Shown here: piece by piece, positions 1 through 8,177 of the stretch | How positions within the stretch are numbered: the first letter of the stretch is position 1 | Layout of the letters: the number at the start of each line of letters is the position of its first letter | Assembly (NCBI GenBank): GCA_964577275.1 | Contig: CAZNYR010000001.1 | Coordinates: forward strand, 44,821 to 108,820 | Reading direction: 5' to 3' | Source of the DNA: UBA2561 sp964577275 | GTDB taxonomy: Bacteria > Bacteroidota > Bacteroidia > Cytophagales > Thermoflexibacteraceae | Length of the DNA: 64,000 bases | The notes under the pieces: model-generated | Databases searched by the model: none | Told to the model about the DNA's origin: nothing | Seen by the model: only the letters and a program-made list of their open reading frames with translations | Translations under genes and position numbers: made by a program

Positions 1-1633
1 CATAGATATCATCGGCATAATCGCTCATAATTTTCTGTAAATAAAGCACGGCATTTTCAAATTCGCCCAATTTCAGATATAAGTTGGCTTGTTGCCAGTA
101 GATTTCATCAGTCAGGGAATGTCCCTTGAAATCCGCCAACATTTTAGTATAATTTTCGAGGGCTTGGGTGTATTTTCCCTGAAAAATCATCAAATCAATT
201 TCCGAATAGCGTTTCAGAGCGGTATCGGATGTGTCCAACGCCAAATTATCGCCAATGAGCAACGATAAATTCATGGCATCATTGGCAATTTCCCGACTGG
301 TTGCCAGTTTGAGAATGTCCAAATGTGCCTTAGATAGCTCAAATTCGCCTTGATAATACGAAAGTTTGGCATTTTTCAATTTCGCCAAATGTCCCAAATC
401 GGTATTTTTTTGTGTCTTTTCGACCTGCGAATACAACAAAGAAGATTCCCACGGCTCATCTTTGAGGATATAAATATCGCCCATATCGAGTTTGGCACTG
501 GAAATCAGTTGTTTATCAATATCGCTTTGTTGTGTCAGGGCTTGTAAAATCACGATTGCCGTATCTCGATTATCCAGATAAAAGGCTTGCAATAGTGCCA
601 AACTGCGGGCAGCTTCGGCGGTATATCGAATCAACCCCAATTCATCAATAACTTGCTGATAATCAATGGCTAATGAACGTATTTCGTTTTTATCAACAGG
701 AAATGTATGCTTCACTAATTCCTCTTTGGCATTGACCAAACGGCGTTTGGCATCGGGATAAACGCCTTTATTTTTGTACTTTTCGGTCAGGTGTCGAAAA
801 ATTTTAATTGCCACCTGATATTCCTTGTTTTCTAATGCTAATTCCCCAATTTCATAAATTTGTGTTCCTTCCAATCGCCTGCGTCGGTCGATGGCGCGCG
901 CCTGCAAAAATGCCTTATTAAATTGCTTTTGTTGAATATAAAACCACGCTAACATTTGATTATAAACCATCAAATCGGGATGTTTTTGAACGTATTTCAG
1001 GATGGTCATTTCGACTTTTGTAAAGGCATTCTCATCCTGAATGCGCGCCTGCAAAATGCCTTGGATGTACTCTAATTGATAATCTTGATGCTCCAGAATT
1101 GCCATGTAAGTATCGACCATTTTATCAATTTTTCCGGATATAGCGTACAAATTTGCCAGCTCAAACAAAAAATCTGTACTTCCTCGATTTTGTCCGATGA
1201 GATATAATTTTTCGGCATATTCATATAAATCTTCATTCAGAAATTTTCGAGCGGCATAACGCAACGCCATATCGTCATTTTGCACCCGTTGAATATACGT
1301 ATCAAACTGATTATCAGCCTCTTGCTTGCGGCGTTGTTGTATCAGAAAAATCCCATAATCGACATTGAAGGTCGGGTCGGTCGGATTTCGTTTTGTGCCT
1401 TGTTTGAGGTATTTTTCGGCATCTTTGCTGTTGCCTGTTTTGGCTAAGGTTTCCAGATAATTTTGATGGATTATCGAATGATTCGAGGGGTTTTTAGCTA
1501 ATTTTTCGTAGAGCGCAAGGGCTTTCTCATATTCCTGATTTTCAAAGTATTCCGTAGCTAATTCCAAATCTTGAGCCGTCATTCTGAACCATATTCCCAA
1601 GAAAATGGCTACTAAAATTCCGTATTTTTTCAT
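1..1633 (-). CDS. TPR-repeat secreted/periplasmic protein (3' end outside window)
   Basis: Reading the minus strand from ATG at 1633 gives an open frame to the window edge (544 codons visible, no stop). The product starts with a signal peptide (MKKYGILVAIFLGIW, cleavage near TAQ) and continues as helical tetratricopeptide repeats, for example segments of the type ATEYFENQEYEKALALYEKL near residues 25-45 and similar helix pairs throughout. TPR proteins of this kind in Bacteroidota are periplasmic or outer-membrane scaffolds; no specific partner is visible. The gene is divergent from kdsD across a 298-bp gap holding a dyad element. Its function is unassigned; family (TPR) confidence is high, role unknown. 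Confidence 0.8.
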   Translation of the reverse strand, partial: MKKYGILVAIFLGIWFRMTAQDLELATEYFENQEYEKALALYEKLAKNPSNHSIIHQNYLETLAKTGNSKDAEKYLKQGTKRNPTDPTFNVDYGIFLIQQRRKQEADNQFDTYIQRVQNDDMALRYAARKFLNEDLYEYAEKLYLIGQNRGSTDFLFELANLYAISGKIDKMVDTYMAILEHQDYQLEYIQGILQARIQDENAFTKVEMTILKYVQKHPDLMVYNQMLAWFYIQQKQFNKAFLQARAIDRRRRLEGTQIYEIGELALENKEYQVAIKIFRHLTEKYKNKGVYPDAKRRLVNAKEELVKHTFPVDKNEIRSLAIDYQQVIDELGLIRYTAEAARSLALLQAFYLDNRDTAIVILQALTQQSDIDKQLISSAKLDMGDIYILKDEPWESSLLYSQVEKTQKNTDLGHLAKLKNAKLSYYQGEFELSKAHLDILKLATSREIANDAMNLSLLIGDNLALDTSDTALKRYSEIDLMIFQGKYTQALENYTKMLADFKGHSLTDEIYWQQANLYLKLGEFENAVLYLQKIMSDYADDIY

Positions 1634-1931
1634 GTTTGCTATTGATTTTTTCTACTAATTTTTTCGTGTATTTCGGAAAATTATACAAAATTCTGAACAA
1701 AAAAACGCATCTTTTTCATTTTACGCATTTTTGGCGCGATTCCAATACACCGAATATACATTTCGTAACTTTGTGTTTACGCATTGATGGGGCGTGTTGT
1801 TTTTATTGGTGAGCAATTTATGATTCAAATTTCGTTTCATATTCTTTAATATAACTTATTGATTTTCAATGTATTATATTGGTTCAATGCCTTCTATTTT
1901 TTGAATACTTAGATTTAAAAGTTGATATTTT
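1634..1931. other. Divergent intergenic region
   Basis: This gap between two divergent genes is AT-rich and holds the dyad element at 1822-1878, a TAACTTTG -7-like box at 1766-1773 (plus strand) and TATTTTTTG ending at 1903, 28 bp before kdsD. On the minus strand a GAAATTTG box ends at 1826. I see no RNA gene. A short minus-strand frame over 1874-2134 overlaps kdsD and looks spurious. Confidence 0.5.
1822..1878 (-). repeat. Dyad element copy D (TTGA-N3-TCAA core 1859-1869)
   Basis: Read on the minus strand, the core TTGAAAATCAA is followed by a segment that aligns with the copy at 51147-51226 through to the ending AAATTTGAATC, with one 3-base gap. The core sits between two divergent genes. 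TTTG-type boxes end 33 bp away on the minus strand (1826) and 34 bp away on the plus strand (1903), so a single dyad could serve both promoters. Confidence 0.6.
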
Positions 1932-2876
1932 ATGAAAAATACTCTCCAAATTGCTCGTCGTGTTTTTGGCATCGAATCGGATGCGGTCAAACGTTTAGGC
2001 GATTTATTAACCTCTGATTTTGAGGCAGTTATCGAAATTATATTGCAATGCAGCGGGCGTGTTGTGATTTGTGGCATGGGCAAATCTGGCTTGGTAGGCA
2101 AAAAAATTTCGGCAACGCTCGCCAGTACAGGCACGCCGAGTTTTTTTCTGCATCCTGCGGAGGCTTTTCATGGAGATTTGGGGATGCTCAAGCCCGAAGA
2201 TGTATTTATCGGATTATCAAATTCGGGTGAAACTGAGGAAGTTATCCGTCTGATTCCTTCGCTTCGCCGTTCAGGAAATCCGATTATTGCGATGGCAGGC
2301 AATCCCGATTCGGTCTTGGTCAAAAATGCGGATTATTTTCTCAATACGCACGTTTTGGAGGAGGCGTGTCCGCTCCGACTTGCGCCGACCTCCTCGACCA
2401 CAGCCATGATGGCGATGGGCGATGCCTTAGCCGTAACCTTGATGGAATTGCGGCGGTTTCAGCCCGAAGATTTTGCGCTTTTTCATCCGGGCGGAAGTCT
2501 GGGACGAAAACTATTAACCCAAGTCAAAGACCGCATGAAAACCCAACATTTGCCTGTGGTTTCGGAAAATACGCACATCAAAGAGGTTATTTTCAAAATG
2601 ACAGAAAGTCAATTAGGATTAGCCATTGTAACTGATAATCAGAAGCCTATCGGCATTATTACCGATGGCGATTTACGGAGAGCTTGGGAAAAACAACCGC
2701 ATTTGATGAGCCTTCGGGCGGCGGAAATCATGACCCAATCGCCCAAAACATTACACCAAAACACGATGCTCATAGATGCCGAAACTTTGCTGACGCAATT
2801 CAAGATTACCTCTGTCTTGGTGGTGGATGATGCCCAAAACCTGACGGGCGTTTTGCAGATTTATGATGTCAAATAA
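1932..2876 (+). CDS. kdsD: Arabinose-5-phosphate isomerase (KpsF/GutQ family)
   Basis: The 314-residue protein interconverts D-ribulose 5-phosphate and D-arabinose 5-phosphate, the first step of Kdo synthesis for lipopolysaccharide; it is cytoplasmic. An N-terminal SIS sugar-isomerase domain carries GMGKSG (48-53), HPAEAFHGD (74-82) and SNSGET (96-101). A CBS-domain pair fills roughly residues 205-314, including ITDGDLRRAW. Length and domain order match the family. It stands alone; no kdsA, kdsB or kdsC is nearby. The ATG at 1932 gives a full SIS domain. The call is very secure; distinguishing KdsD from paralogues is not possible from sequence alone. Confidence 0.93.
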   Translation: MKNTLQIARRVFGIESDAVKRLGDLLTSDFEAVIEIILQCSGRVVICGMGKSGLVGKKISATLASTGTPSFFLHPAEAFHGDLGMLKPEDVFIGLSNSGETEEVIRLIPSLRRSGNPIIAMAGNPDSVLVKNADYFLNTHVLEEACPLRLAPTSSTTAMMAMGDALAVTLMELRRFQPEDFALFHPGGSLGRKLLTQVKDRMKTQHLPVVSENTHIKEVIFKMTESQLGLAIVTDNQKPIGIITDGDLRRAWEKQPHLMSLRAAEIMTQSPKTLHQNTMLIDAETLLTQFKITSVLVVDDAQNLTGVLQIYDVK

Positions 2877-2985
2877 GCGATGGCACACGCTTATTTTTGT
2901 ACTAAAATTAAAAATGTATCAATGAAACCACTTATATTTGAGTGATTCGATTTCGATTTCTAAATTCATAAAAACATTTTCGACA

Positions 2986-3837
2986 ATGAAAAAACATTCA
3001 AAGATTTTAGCCGTTTGGATTCTCTTTTTCACGGGCATTTTTTCCTCATGCCAACAAGCCGATGAAGGAACATTGGAAGCTGAAAATCAGGCACTTAAAG
3101 AAGGAATCCGCAAAGATAGTTTGTATATTTTGGAGATGCAGGAAGAGATGGACGGACTTTATACCAATCTGGACGAACTCCGAGAAATGGAGTCAAAAGT
3201 ACGCCAAGCTACCGCCAAAATGAAACTCACCAAAGACGGCGCAGAGGGCGTTACGATTGATGAAAGTTTGGCACGCATGGAATCCCTGATGACGCAAAAC
3301 CGCCAAAAAATTGCGGCACTACAAAATAAATTGGGCAAATCGGATAAGGAAAATAAATTGCTTCAAAAAATGATTGAAGAACTCAACAAATCTATCCAAG
3401 ACCGAGACCAACAAATTAACGACTTGAGATTACAAGTAACTGATTTACAGAATGAAGTCGAAGGATGGAAATCAAAATATGCCTTTGAAACCGCCGCCAA
3501 AGATTCGGTACAAAATGCGTTGGCGAATGCCGAAGACCAACTCAATCAGGCATATTATGCCATCGGAACAAAAAAAGAACTCAAAAAACGAGGCATTATC
3601 GTTACCAAAGGATTGGCTGGAAAAGTGCGGGGCTTGGGCATGAAAGGCTCCATGACACAGGTGGATGTGCGGTACGAAAATCGCATCTCGGTCGGTAATA
3701 AAACGATCAAAGAACTTTTCCCCACACCCGCAAGCGCAAGTTATGAAGTGAGCAAAGAAGGAGGCGAAAATGTGGTCGTTATCAAAGACCCCGCTACGTT
3801 CTGGAAAAATAAACACGTTGCCATTATTTTGGACTAA
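2986..3837 (+). CDS. Coiled-coil lipoprotein
   Basis: The 283-residue protein starts at ATG 2986 with a lipoprotein signal (hydrophobic ILAVWILFF, then FSSC with Cys22). An upstream in-frame TTG at 2938 would place 16 odd residues before the signal and is rejected. Residues about 28-190 are a long charged coiled coil. A compact C-terminal domain of about 85 residues follows (GIIVTKGLAGKVRGLG to IILD). It resembles the Bacteroidota coiled-coil lipoproteins often named Cbp1-family collagen-binding adhesins, but that label is from memory and binding is unproven. A TATATTTG box (2933-2940) could be its promoter. It is followed by a strong terminator. Confidence 0.75.
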   Translation: MKKHSKILAVWILFFTGIFSSCQQADEGTLEAENQALKEGIRKDSLYILEMQEEMDGLYTNLDELREMESKVRQATAKMKLTKDGAEGVTIDESLARMESLMTQNRQKIAALQNKLGKSDKENKLLQKMIEELNKSIQDRDQQINDLRLQVTDLQNEVEGWKSKYAFETAAKDSVQNALANAEDQLNQAYYAIGTKKELKKRGIIVTKGLAGKVRGLGMKGSMTQVDVRYENRISVGNKTIKELFPTPASASYEVSKEGGENVVVIKDPATFWKNKHVAIILD

Positions 3838-3851
3838 CTCACTGATAAACA

Positions 3852-3897
3852 GCATACAAATTTTGCTAAAAATTGTGTTTTGGCAAAGTTTGTATGC
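3852..3897 (+). terminator. Rho-independent terminator after the coiled-coil lipoprotein
   Basis: GCATACAAATTTTGC (3852-3866) pairs with GCAAAGTTTGTATGC (3883-3897) over 15 positions with one U-G pair, followed by CTTTTTTG. A second T tract follows because the 13-base unit TGTATGCCTTTTT is duplicated in tandem (3891-3903 and 3904-3916). Confidence 0.85.
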
Positions 3898-3927
3898 CTT
3901 TTTTGTATGCCTTTTTTGGATAATTTT

Positions 3928-4566
3928 TTAGACGATTTTTTGTAAGATTTCTCGACTGATTTCGTGCTTGCCTTCGTAAATGAATGCCTGTGGTTTTTTG
4001 AGATACGTTTCAATTTTTTGTAGTTGTTTTTCCCACATTTCCGAATCGTAAAAACTATCTTGGTCGCCAATTAATGCGATGATTTCGGCATTTGGTTTTA
4101 GGATTTGTTTTTCGGTAATTTCATGCGGAAATCCGCCTGCCCACATGACCAATTTATCAAACGGAATTTGGTGATATAAAGCCCATCGACATGCTGTCGT
4201 AACGCCCTGCGAAAATCCCAAAATATTTATTTTAATGTGTTGTAAATCAATGGATTGTGTTTCTTTTTGGAATACAGATTGGATATAAATTTGTTGATTT
4301 TGAATGTCGATTTCTCGGTCTTCTTTGGTCATCCACGAGGCTCCTACTTCGCTAAATGTGCCTTTCAGATAAAATTTAGAAAGTCCTTGCGGTGCAATCA
4401 CAACGTGTGTTTCAGGATTCAAAATATCAAATCGCCGAATGAATCGTTGCGCTAATTGTCCATAACCATGAAATACGACCCAAATTGCTTGGGTTTGTTC
4501 GGAAAAATTGCCATACGTGGCATAAGGCGCAACCGCCTGAAAATCAATATGTTTGTACTTTATCAT
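3928..4566 (-). CDS. Alpha/beta-hydrolase (phospholipase/carboxylesterase-like)
   Basis: From the ATG at 4566 the protein is 212 residues, the usual size of the small YpfH-like/phospholipase-carboxylesterase group. It shows the oxyanion-side motif VFHGYGQ (31-37), a nucleophile elbow GFSQG with Ser119, a candidate acid Asp168 or Asp170 in GDQDSFY and His201 in EGKHEIS. It has no signal peptide, so it is presumably a cytoplasmic esterase; the substrate is unknown. A longer frame starting at 4647 adds 27 residues that run into the upstream terminator hairpin region and look non-native. The stop lies just beyond the terminator of the convergent upstream gene. Confidence 0.85.
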   Translation of the reverse strand: MIKYKHIDFQAVAPYATYGNFSEQTQAIWVVFHGYGQLAQRFIRRFDILNPETHVVIAPQGLSKFYLKGTFSEVGASWMTKEDREIDIQNQQIYIQSVFQKETQSIDLQHIKINILGFSQGVTTACRWALYHQIPFDKLVMWAGGFPHEITEKQILKPNAEIIALIGDQDSFYDSEMWEKQLQKIETYLKKPQAFIYEGKHEISREILQKIV

Positions 4567-4652
4567 CGTTATTTTGATATAGATTCGTTGAACAATGAAC
4601 CTACGCCACTGCGATTTGGTTAAGTTTTCGACAAATTTTTTACCCAAAAAAA

Positions 4653-4679
4653 GCCCTTATTCCAATAGGAAATAAGGGC
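4653..4679 (-). terminator. Terminator of the two-repeat secreted protein gene
   Basis: GCCCTTATT (4653-4661) and AATAAGGGC (4671-4679) form a perfect 9-bp stem. On the minus strand it is followed by a run of Ts, so it ends transcription of the gene at 4740-5384. Confidence 0.85.
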
Positions 4680-4739
4680 AAAATTCGAGGTGATTATCAG
4701 AAGGTTATCCGATGCTGAATGGACATGAATCGCTGTCGT

Positions 4740-5384
4740 TTATTGGACGTTATAGATTTTTTCGATAGTCCGATTTCCGCTCGTCAAAGTCAAGATATAA
4801 ATGCCTTTTTTGAGCTTAGAAATGTTATATTTTTTGGCGTACATCTCGTCATCCGAAGTGTTTTCTTGATAAATGATATTGCCTTTATCGTCTGTAAATG
4901 AAATACTTACACCCTGACTTCCGTTTTTATAAAATACCTGAACGGCATCTTCTTTGATGACTGGCGAAACATACGCCTGAAATGTTTTGTCGATGCTTTT
5001 GTCCGATACGCCCAAGGCAACTTGGTTTTCGGCTTCGAGGTCGCCCATTTTAATTTTTACGGTATAAATTCCAGCCCCAATTTTTTCCATATTGTAATCT
5101 CGGTTGAGTTGCTCCTGATTTCTAAGGACATCTTTATGAATCGTATTTCCTTTTTGGTCAATGATCTGAATGGTGATGACCTCTTCGGTGGCATTCTTGA
5201 AAGCAACCTTAAATTTTAATCCATTTTTGTAGGCATACACATTATAGGCGAATTTTTGTGTAGCCGTAATTTTTGGGGTGTCATCGTCATCGCTCGTTGG
5301 ATACTCGGCGGCGAATGTAAGATTTGAGAATAAAACACCCATAAACAACATTAAAACGGCGAAATTTACTTTGAGAGTTTCCAT
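4740..5384 (-). CDS. Secreted protein with two tandem T9SS-tail-like beta domains
   Basis: The 214-residue protein has a signal peptide (METLKVNFAVLMLFMGVLFS, cleavage near FAA at 25) and an acidic linker (SDDDDT). Two copies of an about 85-residue beta-sandwich unit follow. Both have the same order of landmarks: DQKGNTI then GAGIYTVKI in the first, DDKGNII then KKGIYILTL in the second. The pattern resembles the type A sorting domain of type IX secretion, but here the domains make up the whole mature protein instead of a tail on a cargo. The final residues TIEKIYNVQ fit a sorting-tail end. Its function is unknown. It is monocistronic with its own terminator; a dyad element lies 85 bp upstream. 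Confidence 0.65.
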   Translation of the reverse strand: METLKVNFAVLMLFMGVLFSNLTFAAEYPTSDDDDTPKITATQKFAYNVYAYKNGLKFKVAFKNATEEVITIQIIDQKGNTIHKDVLRNQEQLNRDYNMEKIGAGIYTVKIKMGDLEAENQVALGVSDKSIDKTFQAYVSPVIKEDAVQVFYKNGSQGVSISFTDDKGNIIYQENTSDDEMYAKKYNISKLKKGIYILTLTSGNRTIEKIYNVQ

Positions 5385-5440
5385 GTGATTCTGAAATTTT
5401 TAAATTTTGTTTTAATTAATTTGACATGAACCCTTATTCC

Positions 5441-5479
5441 CAAAGATGTGCCAAAAATTATAAATGCATTGATTATCAA
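5441..5479 (-). promoter_or_regulatory. Dyad core plus CATCTTTG box upstream of the two-repeat gene
   Basis: The core TTGATAATCAA (minus reading, 5469-5479) continues as TGCATT and then a stretch matching the ftsY upstream region (TTTTTG, CA, ATCTTTG). The CATCTTTG box ends at 5441, 57 bp before the start codon. Spacing from core to box end is 28 bp, the shortest of the set. Confidence 0.45.
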
Positions 5480-5654
5480 TGGTTTATGGGGTTATGGTTT
5501 TAAATTTGATGGGTCAAACAGTCCGAAAACGAACAACCGTTCGCACGATTTTGGTCAAGTTGATACTACGGAAAAACCCACAATTAAAATAGCGGGTTAA
5601 ATTCGTGGGGGTTCAACAACGTTCATTTTTTTGAAGACTTAATTCCTTCCAATT

Positions 5655-7715
5655 TTATTGATAAATTCCAATCAAATCCAGCATAAAAGCATATTCCAAA
5701 GCCGTTTCTCGAATCGCCCGAAAACGCCCCGAAACGCCGCCATGTCCTGCCTCCATATTAGTATGCAAAAGCACCCGATTGGTATCGGTTTTCATGGCTC
5801 GTAATTTGGCAATCCACTTGGTTGGCTCCCAATATTGTACCTGCGAATCATAAAATCCCGAAGTAACCAAAATATTAGGGTAATCAATATTTTGAACTTG
5901 GTCATAAGGTGAATACGAACGCATATATTCGTAATATATTTTGTTTTTAGGATTTCCCCACTCGTCAAATTCGCCTGTGGTCAGCGGTATGGTTTCATCC
6001 AACATGGTCGTGATGACATCCACAAAAGGCACCGCCGCAATGATTCCTTTGTAGAGTTTGCCCGCCCAATTTGCCACTACGCCCATAAGCAATCCGCCTG
6101 CACTTCCGCCCATCGCAAAGACCTTATCAGGATGTGCATATTTTTCCGAAATCAAATATTTTGTGGTATCAATAAAATCAAAAAATGTGTTTTTCTTTTG
6201 GAGTAATTTTCCGTCCTCATACCACTTTCGTCCCATTTCTTCACCGCCCCGAACATGGGCAATCGCAAAACAAAACCCCCTGTCTAACAGACTAATACGA
6301 GCCAAACTAAAATACGCATCCATCGATAAACCATACGACCCATAAGCATATATCAAAATTGGGTTTTCGGCATTTTTTCGGAATTTATCTTTCCGATACA
6401 CCAACGAAATCGGAATTTGTATGCCATCCCGTGCGGGGGCATAAAGTCGCTCACTCTGATAATTTTCAGGTCTAAAATCGCCGATGATTTCCTGTTGTTT
6501 GAGCAATGTTTTTTCCTGCAAATTCATGTCATATTCAAACACAGAATTGGGCGTAGTTAGGGACGAATATCCATAACGCAACTTCGTGGTTTTGCCCTCT
6601 GGATTGTGATGCACATACGCCATGTAGGTCGATTCCCCAAAATTCAAATAGTGTTCCGATTTATTGGTCTGATTAATAATTCGTAATTCGACAAGTCCTT
6701 CTTTTCGTTCGGTCAGCACCAAATGATTTTGGAAAATTTCAAGGTCTTCCAACAAGATTTCTGGACGATGTGCAATGACTTCCTTCCATTGATTTTTGTG
6801 GTGCGCTCCCGCTTCAGGCACTTCCATCAGACGAAAGTTTTGGGCTTCCCAATTCGTTCGGATATAAAATCTGTCCTCAAAATGGTCAATCGAATATTCA
6901 TGCTTGGGTTCACGCTCAAAAAACAGGGTAAATTTGCCTTTTGGGTTGTCTGTCCGAAGCCATCGCACCTCACTTTGAAGTGTCGAATTCATGTGAATTA
7001 AAATGTATTTTTTGGATTTTGTTCTCGAAATTTCCAGATAAAATGTCGCATCTTTTTCTTCATAAACCAAGACATCGTTTGTGGGGTCGGTGCCGAGTTC
7101 GTGCCGAAAAACACGATAAGGCAAAAGCGTTTTGGGATGCAGAACGACATAAAAAACTGTCTGATTATCCAACGCCCAAACGACATTGCCTGACGTGTTC
7201 TGGATTTGTTCGGGATAATTTTCGTTTGTTGCCAAGTTCCGAAACTTGAGCGTATAAATTCGCCTGCCTACTGTATCTTCGGCGTATGCCAAAATTTGAT
7301 GATTCTGACTGATTTCCAAGCAATTAAGGTGATAAAAATCTTGTTTTTTGGCGACAATATTTACATCAAAAATCACTTCTTCGGTAGCGTGCATTGCCTC
7401 TTTTTTTCGGCAATATATCGGGTATTCTTTGCCTGTTTCGTAGCGATTATAAAACCAAAATCCATCCAAAAAATAAGGCATGGATTCGTCATTTTCCTTG
7501 ATTCGTCCTTTGATTTCCTGAAATAATTTTTCCTGAAAATCTTGCGTATGCGCCATGATTTGCTGTGTATATTCATTTTCAAGATTCAGATAATCAATGA
7601 TTTCTGGATTTTGGCGTTCGTCATCACGCATCCAATAATAATTGTCGGTTCGCATATCGCCATGAAGCGTCATTTGGTGTGGGATAATTTTCGCTTGGGG
7701 TGCTTTGATTGACAT
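5655..7715 (-). CDS. ptrB: Oligopeptidase B-type S9 serine peptidase
   Basis: The 686-residue protein has the oligopeptidase B size and architecture: a seven-bladed propeller over roughly residues 70-400 and a C-terminal alpha/beta-hydrolase domain. The N-terminal signature DNYYWMRDDERQNP is typical of the family. The catalytic triad is visible as GGSAGG (Ser near 539), GFYDSQVQYWEP (Asp near 623) and EAGHGGVSGR (His near 655). It cleaves short peptides, in this family after basic residues. No signal peptide is present, so it is cytoplasmic. It is transcribed alone; the start at 7715 (MSIKAPQAK) is the only sensible ATG. Confidence 0.93.
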   Translation of the reverse strand: MSIKAPQAKIIPHQMTLHGDMRTDNYYWMRDDERQNPEIIDYLNLENEYTQQIMAHTQDFQEKLFQEIKGRIKENDESMPYFLDGFWFYNRYETGKEYPIYCRKKEAMHATEEVIFDVNIVAKKQDFYHLNCLEISQNHQILAYAEDTVGRRIYTLKFRNLATNENYPEQIQNTSGNVVWALDNQTVFYVVLHPKTLLPYRVFRHELGTDPTNDVLVYEEKDATFYLEISRTKSKKYILIHMNSTLQSEVRWLRTDNPKGKFTLFFEREPKHEYSIDHFEDRFYIRTNWEAQNFRLMEVPEAGAHHKNQWKEVIAHRPEILLEDLEIFQNHLVLTERKEGLVELRIINQTNKSEHYLNFGESTYMAYVHHNPEGKTTKLRYGYSSLTTPNSVFEYDMNLQEKTLLKQQEIIGDFRPENYQSERLYAPARDGIQIPISLVYRKDKFRKNAENPILIYAYGSYGLSMDAYFSLARISLLDRGFCFAIAHVRGGEEMGRKWYEDGKLLQKKNTFFDFIDTTKYLISEKYAHPDKVFAMGGSAGGLLMGVVANWAGKLYKGIIAAVPFVDVITTMLDETIPLTTGEFDEWGNPKNKIYYEYMRSYSPYDQVQNIDYPNILVTSGFYDSQVQYWEPTKWIAKLRAMKTDTNRVLLHTNMEAGHGGVSGRFRAIRETALEYAFMLDLIGIYQ

Positions 7716-8004
7716 TTTTTAGGATTTATAATTTTAAAAATTAATAGTTTGTTTTGATTTCAAATTTAAAACATGGAGCTTGCATTTATCCGTTTTTACG
7801 CTCAAAATCCCGAAAAATATCGCCAAAAGCCTTGATTACTTTATATGGTTTTTTAGGAAAAAGTAACAAAAAAGCAAGCCTCATGCTATGCTTTTAGCTT
7901 TGTTTTATGGATTTGGTCAAATGTTGCAGTATCAATGGGCGTTTTTTCTACGAAGTGCGACAAAATAACTTATAGACACTAATCAAAATTGAAGCAAAAA
8001 AGCG
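7716..8004. other. Intergenic region between ptrB and the rpsA promoter
   Basis: This is AT-rich sequence between divergent genes. A CAAATTTA near 7760 could be a minus-strand -7 box for ptrB. No convincing ORF, hairpin or RNA gene is seen up to the rpsA promoter at 8005. Confidence 0.4.
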
Positions 8005-8035
8005 ATGACATCCCAAAATATTTTGTGTATCTTTG
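8005..8035 (+). promoter_or_regulatory. rpsA promoter
   Basis: ATGACA (8005-8010), a 17-bp spacer and TATCTTTG (8028-8035) match the Bacteroidota sigma-A pattern of a TTGACA-like -35 with a TAnnTTTG -7 box. The start site would fall near 8040, giving a leader of about 140 nt before rpsA. Confidence 0.7.
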
Positions 8036-8177
8036 CACGCCTTTCGGACGAAAAGGCGGATTTCGGGCGCAAAAAACTTCATAATCAAGGGATTAGTTCC
8101 GAAGTTCATGGTTTCATCAACGCATTCAGGCTCTTGCACCGAGGCAGGAATGTTCATTTCAGGTGCTAACTAATTTT
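8036..8177 (+). promoter_or_regulatory. Structured rpsA 5' leader, possible autoregulatory RNA
   Basis: Three pairings are visible. CGCCTTT (8038-8044) pairs with AAAGGCG (8052-8058) right at the expected 5' end. AACTTC (8075-8080) pairs with GAAGTT (8101-8106). ATTAGTT (8092-8098) can pair with AACTAAT (8168-8174), which lies three bases before the ATG at 8178 and would mask the start site. The last two pairings overlap in space, so they could form alternative states. S1 autoregulates its mRNA leader in other bacteria; the same role here is inference. Confidence 0.45.

Noticed and set aside
1874..2134. Minus-strand 86-residue frame over the kdsD start
   Set aside because: It overlaps kdsD on the opposite strand, and has no signal peptide or recognisable fold; it is a shadow of a real gene.
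3834..4070. Minus-strand 78-residue frame rich in lysine and serine
   Set aside because: It spans the terminator hairpin and the 3' part of the esterase in another frame; low-complexity product, no support.
7206..7526. 106-residue plus-strand frame inside ptrB
   Set aside because: It runs antisense through a clear S9 peptidase and shows no domain or signal.
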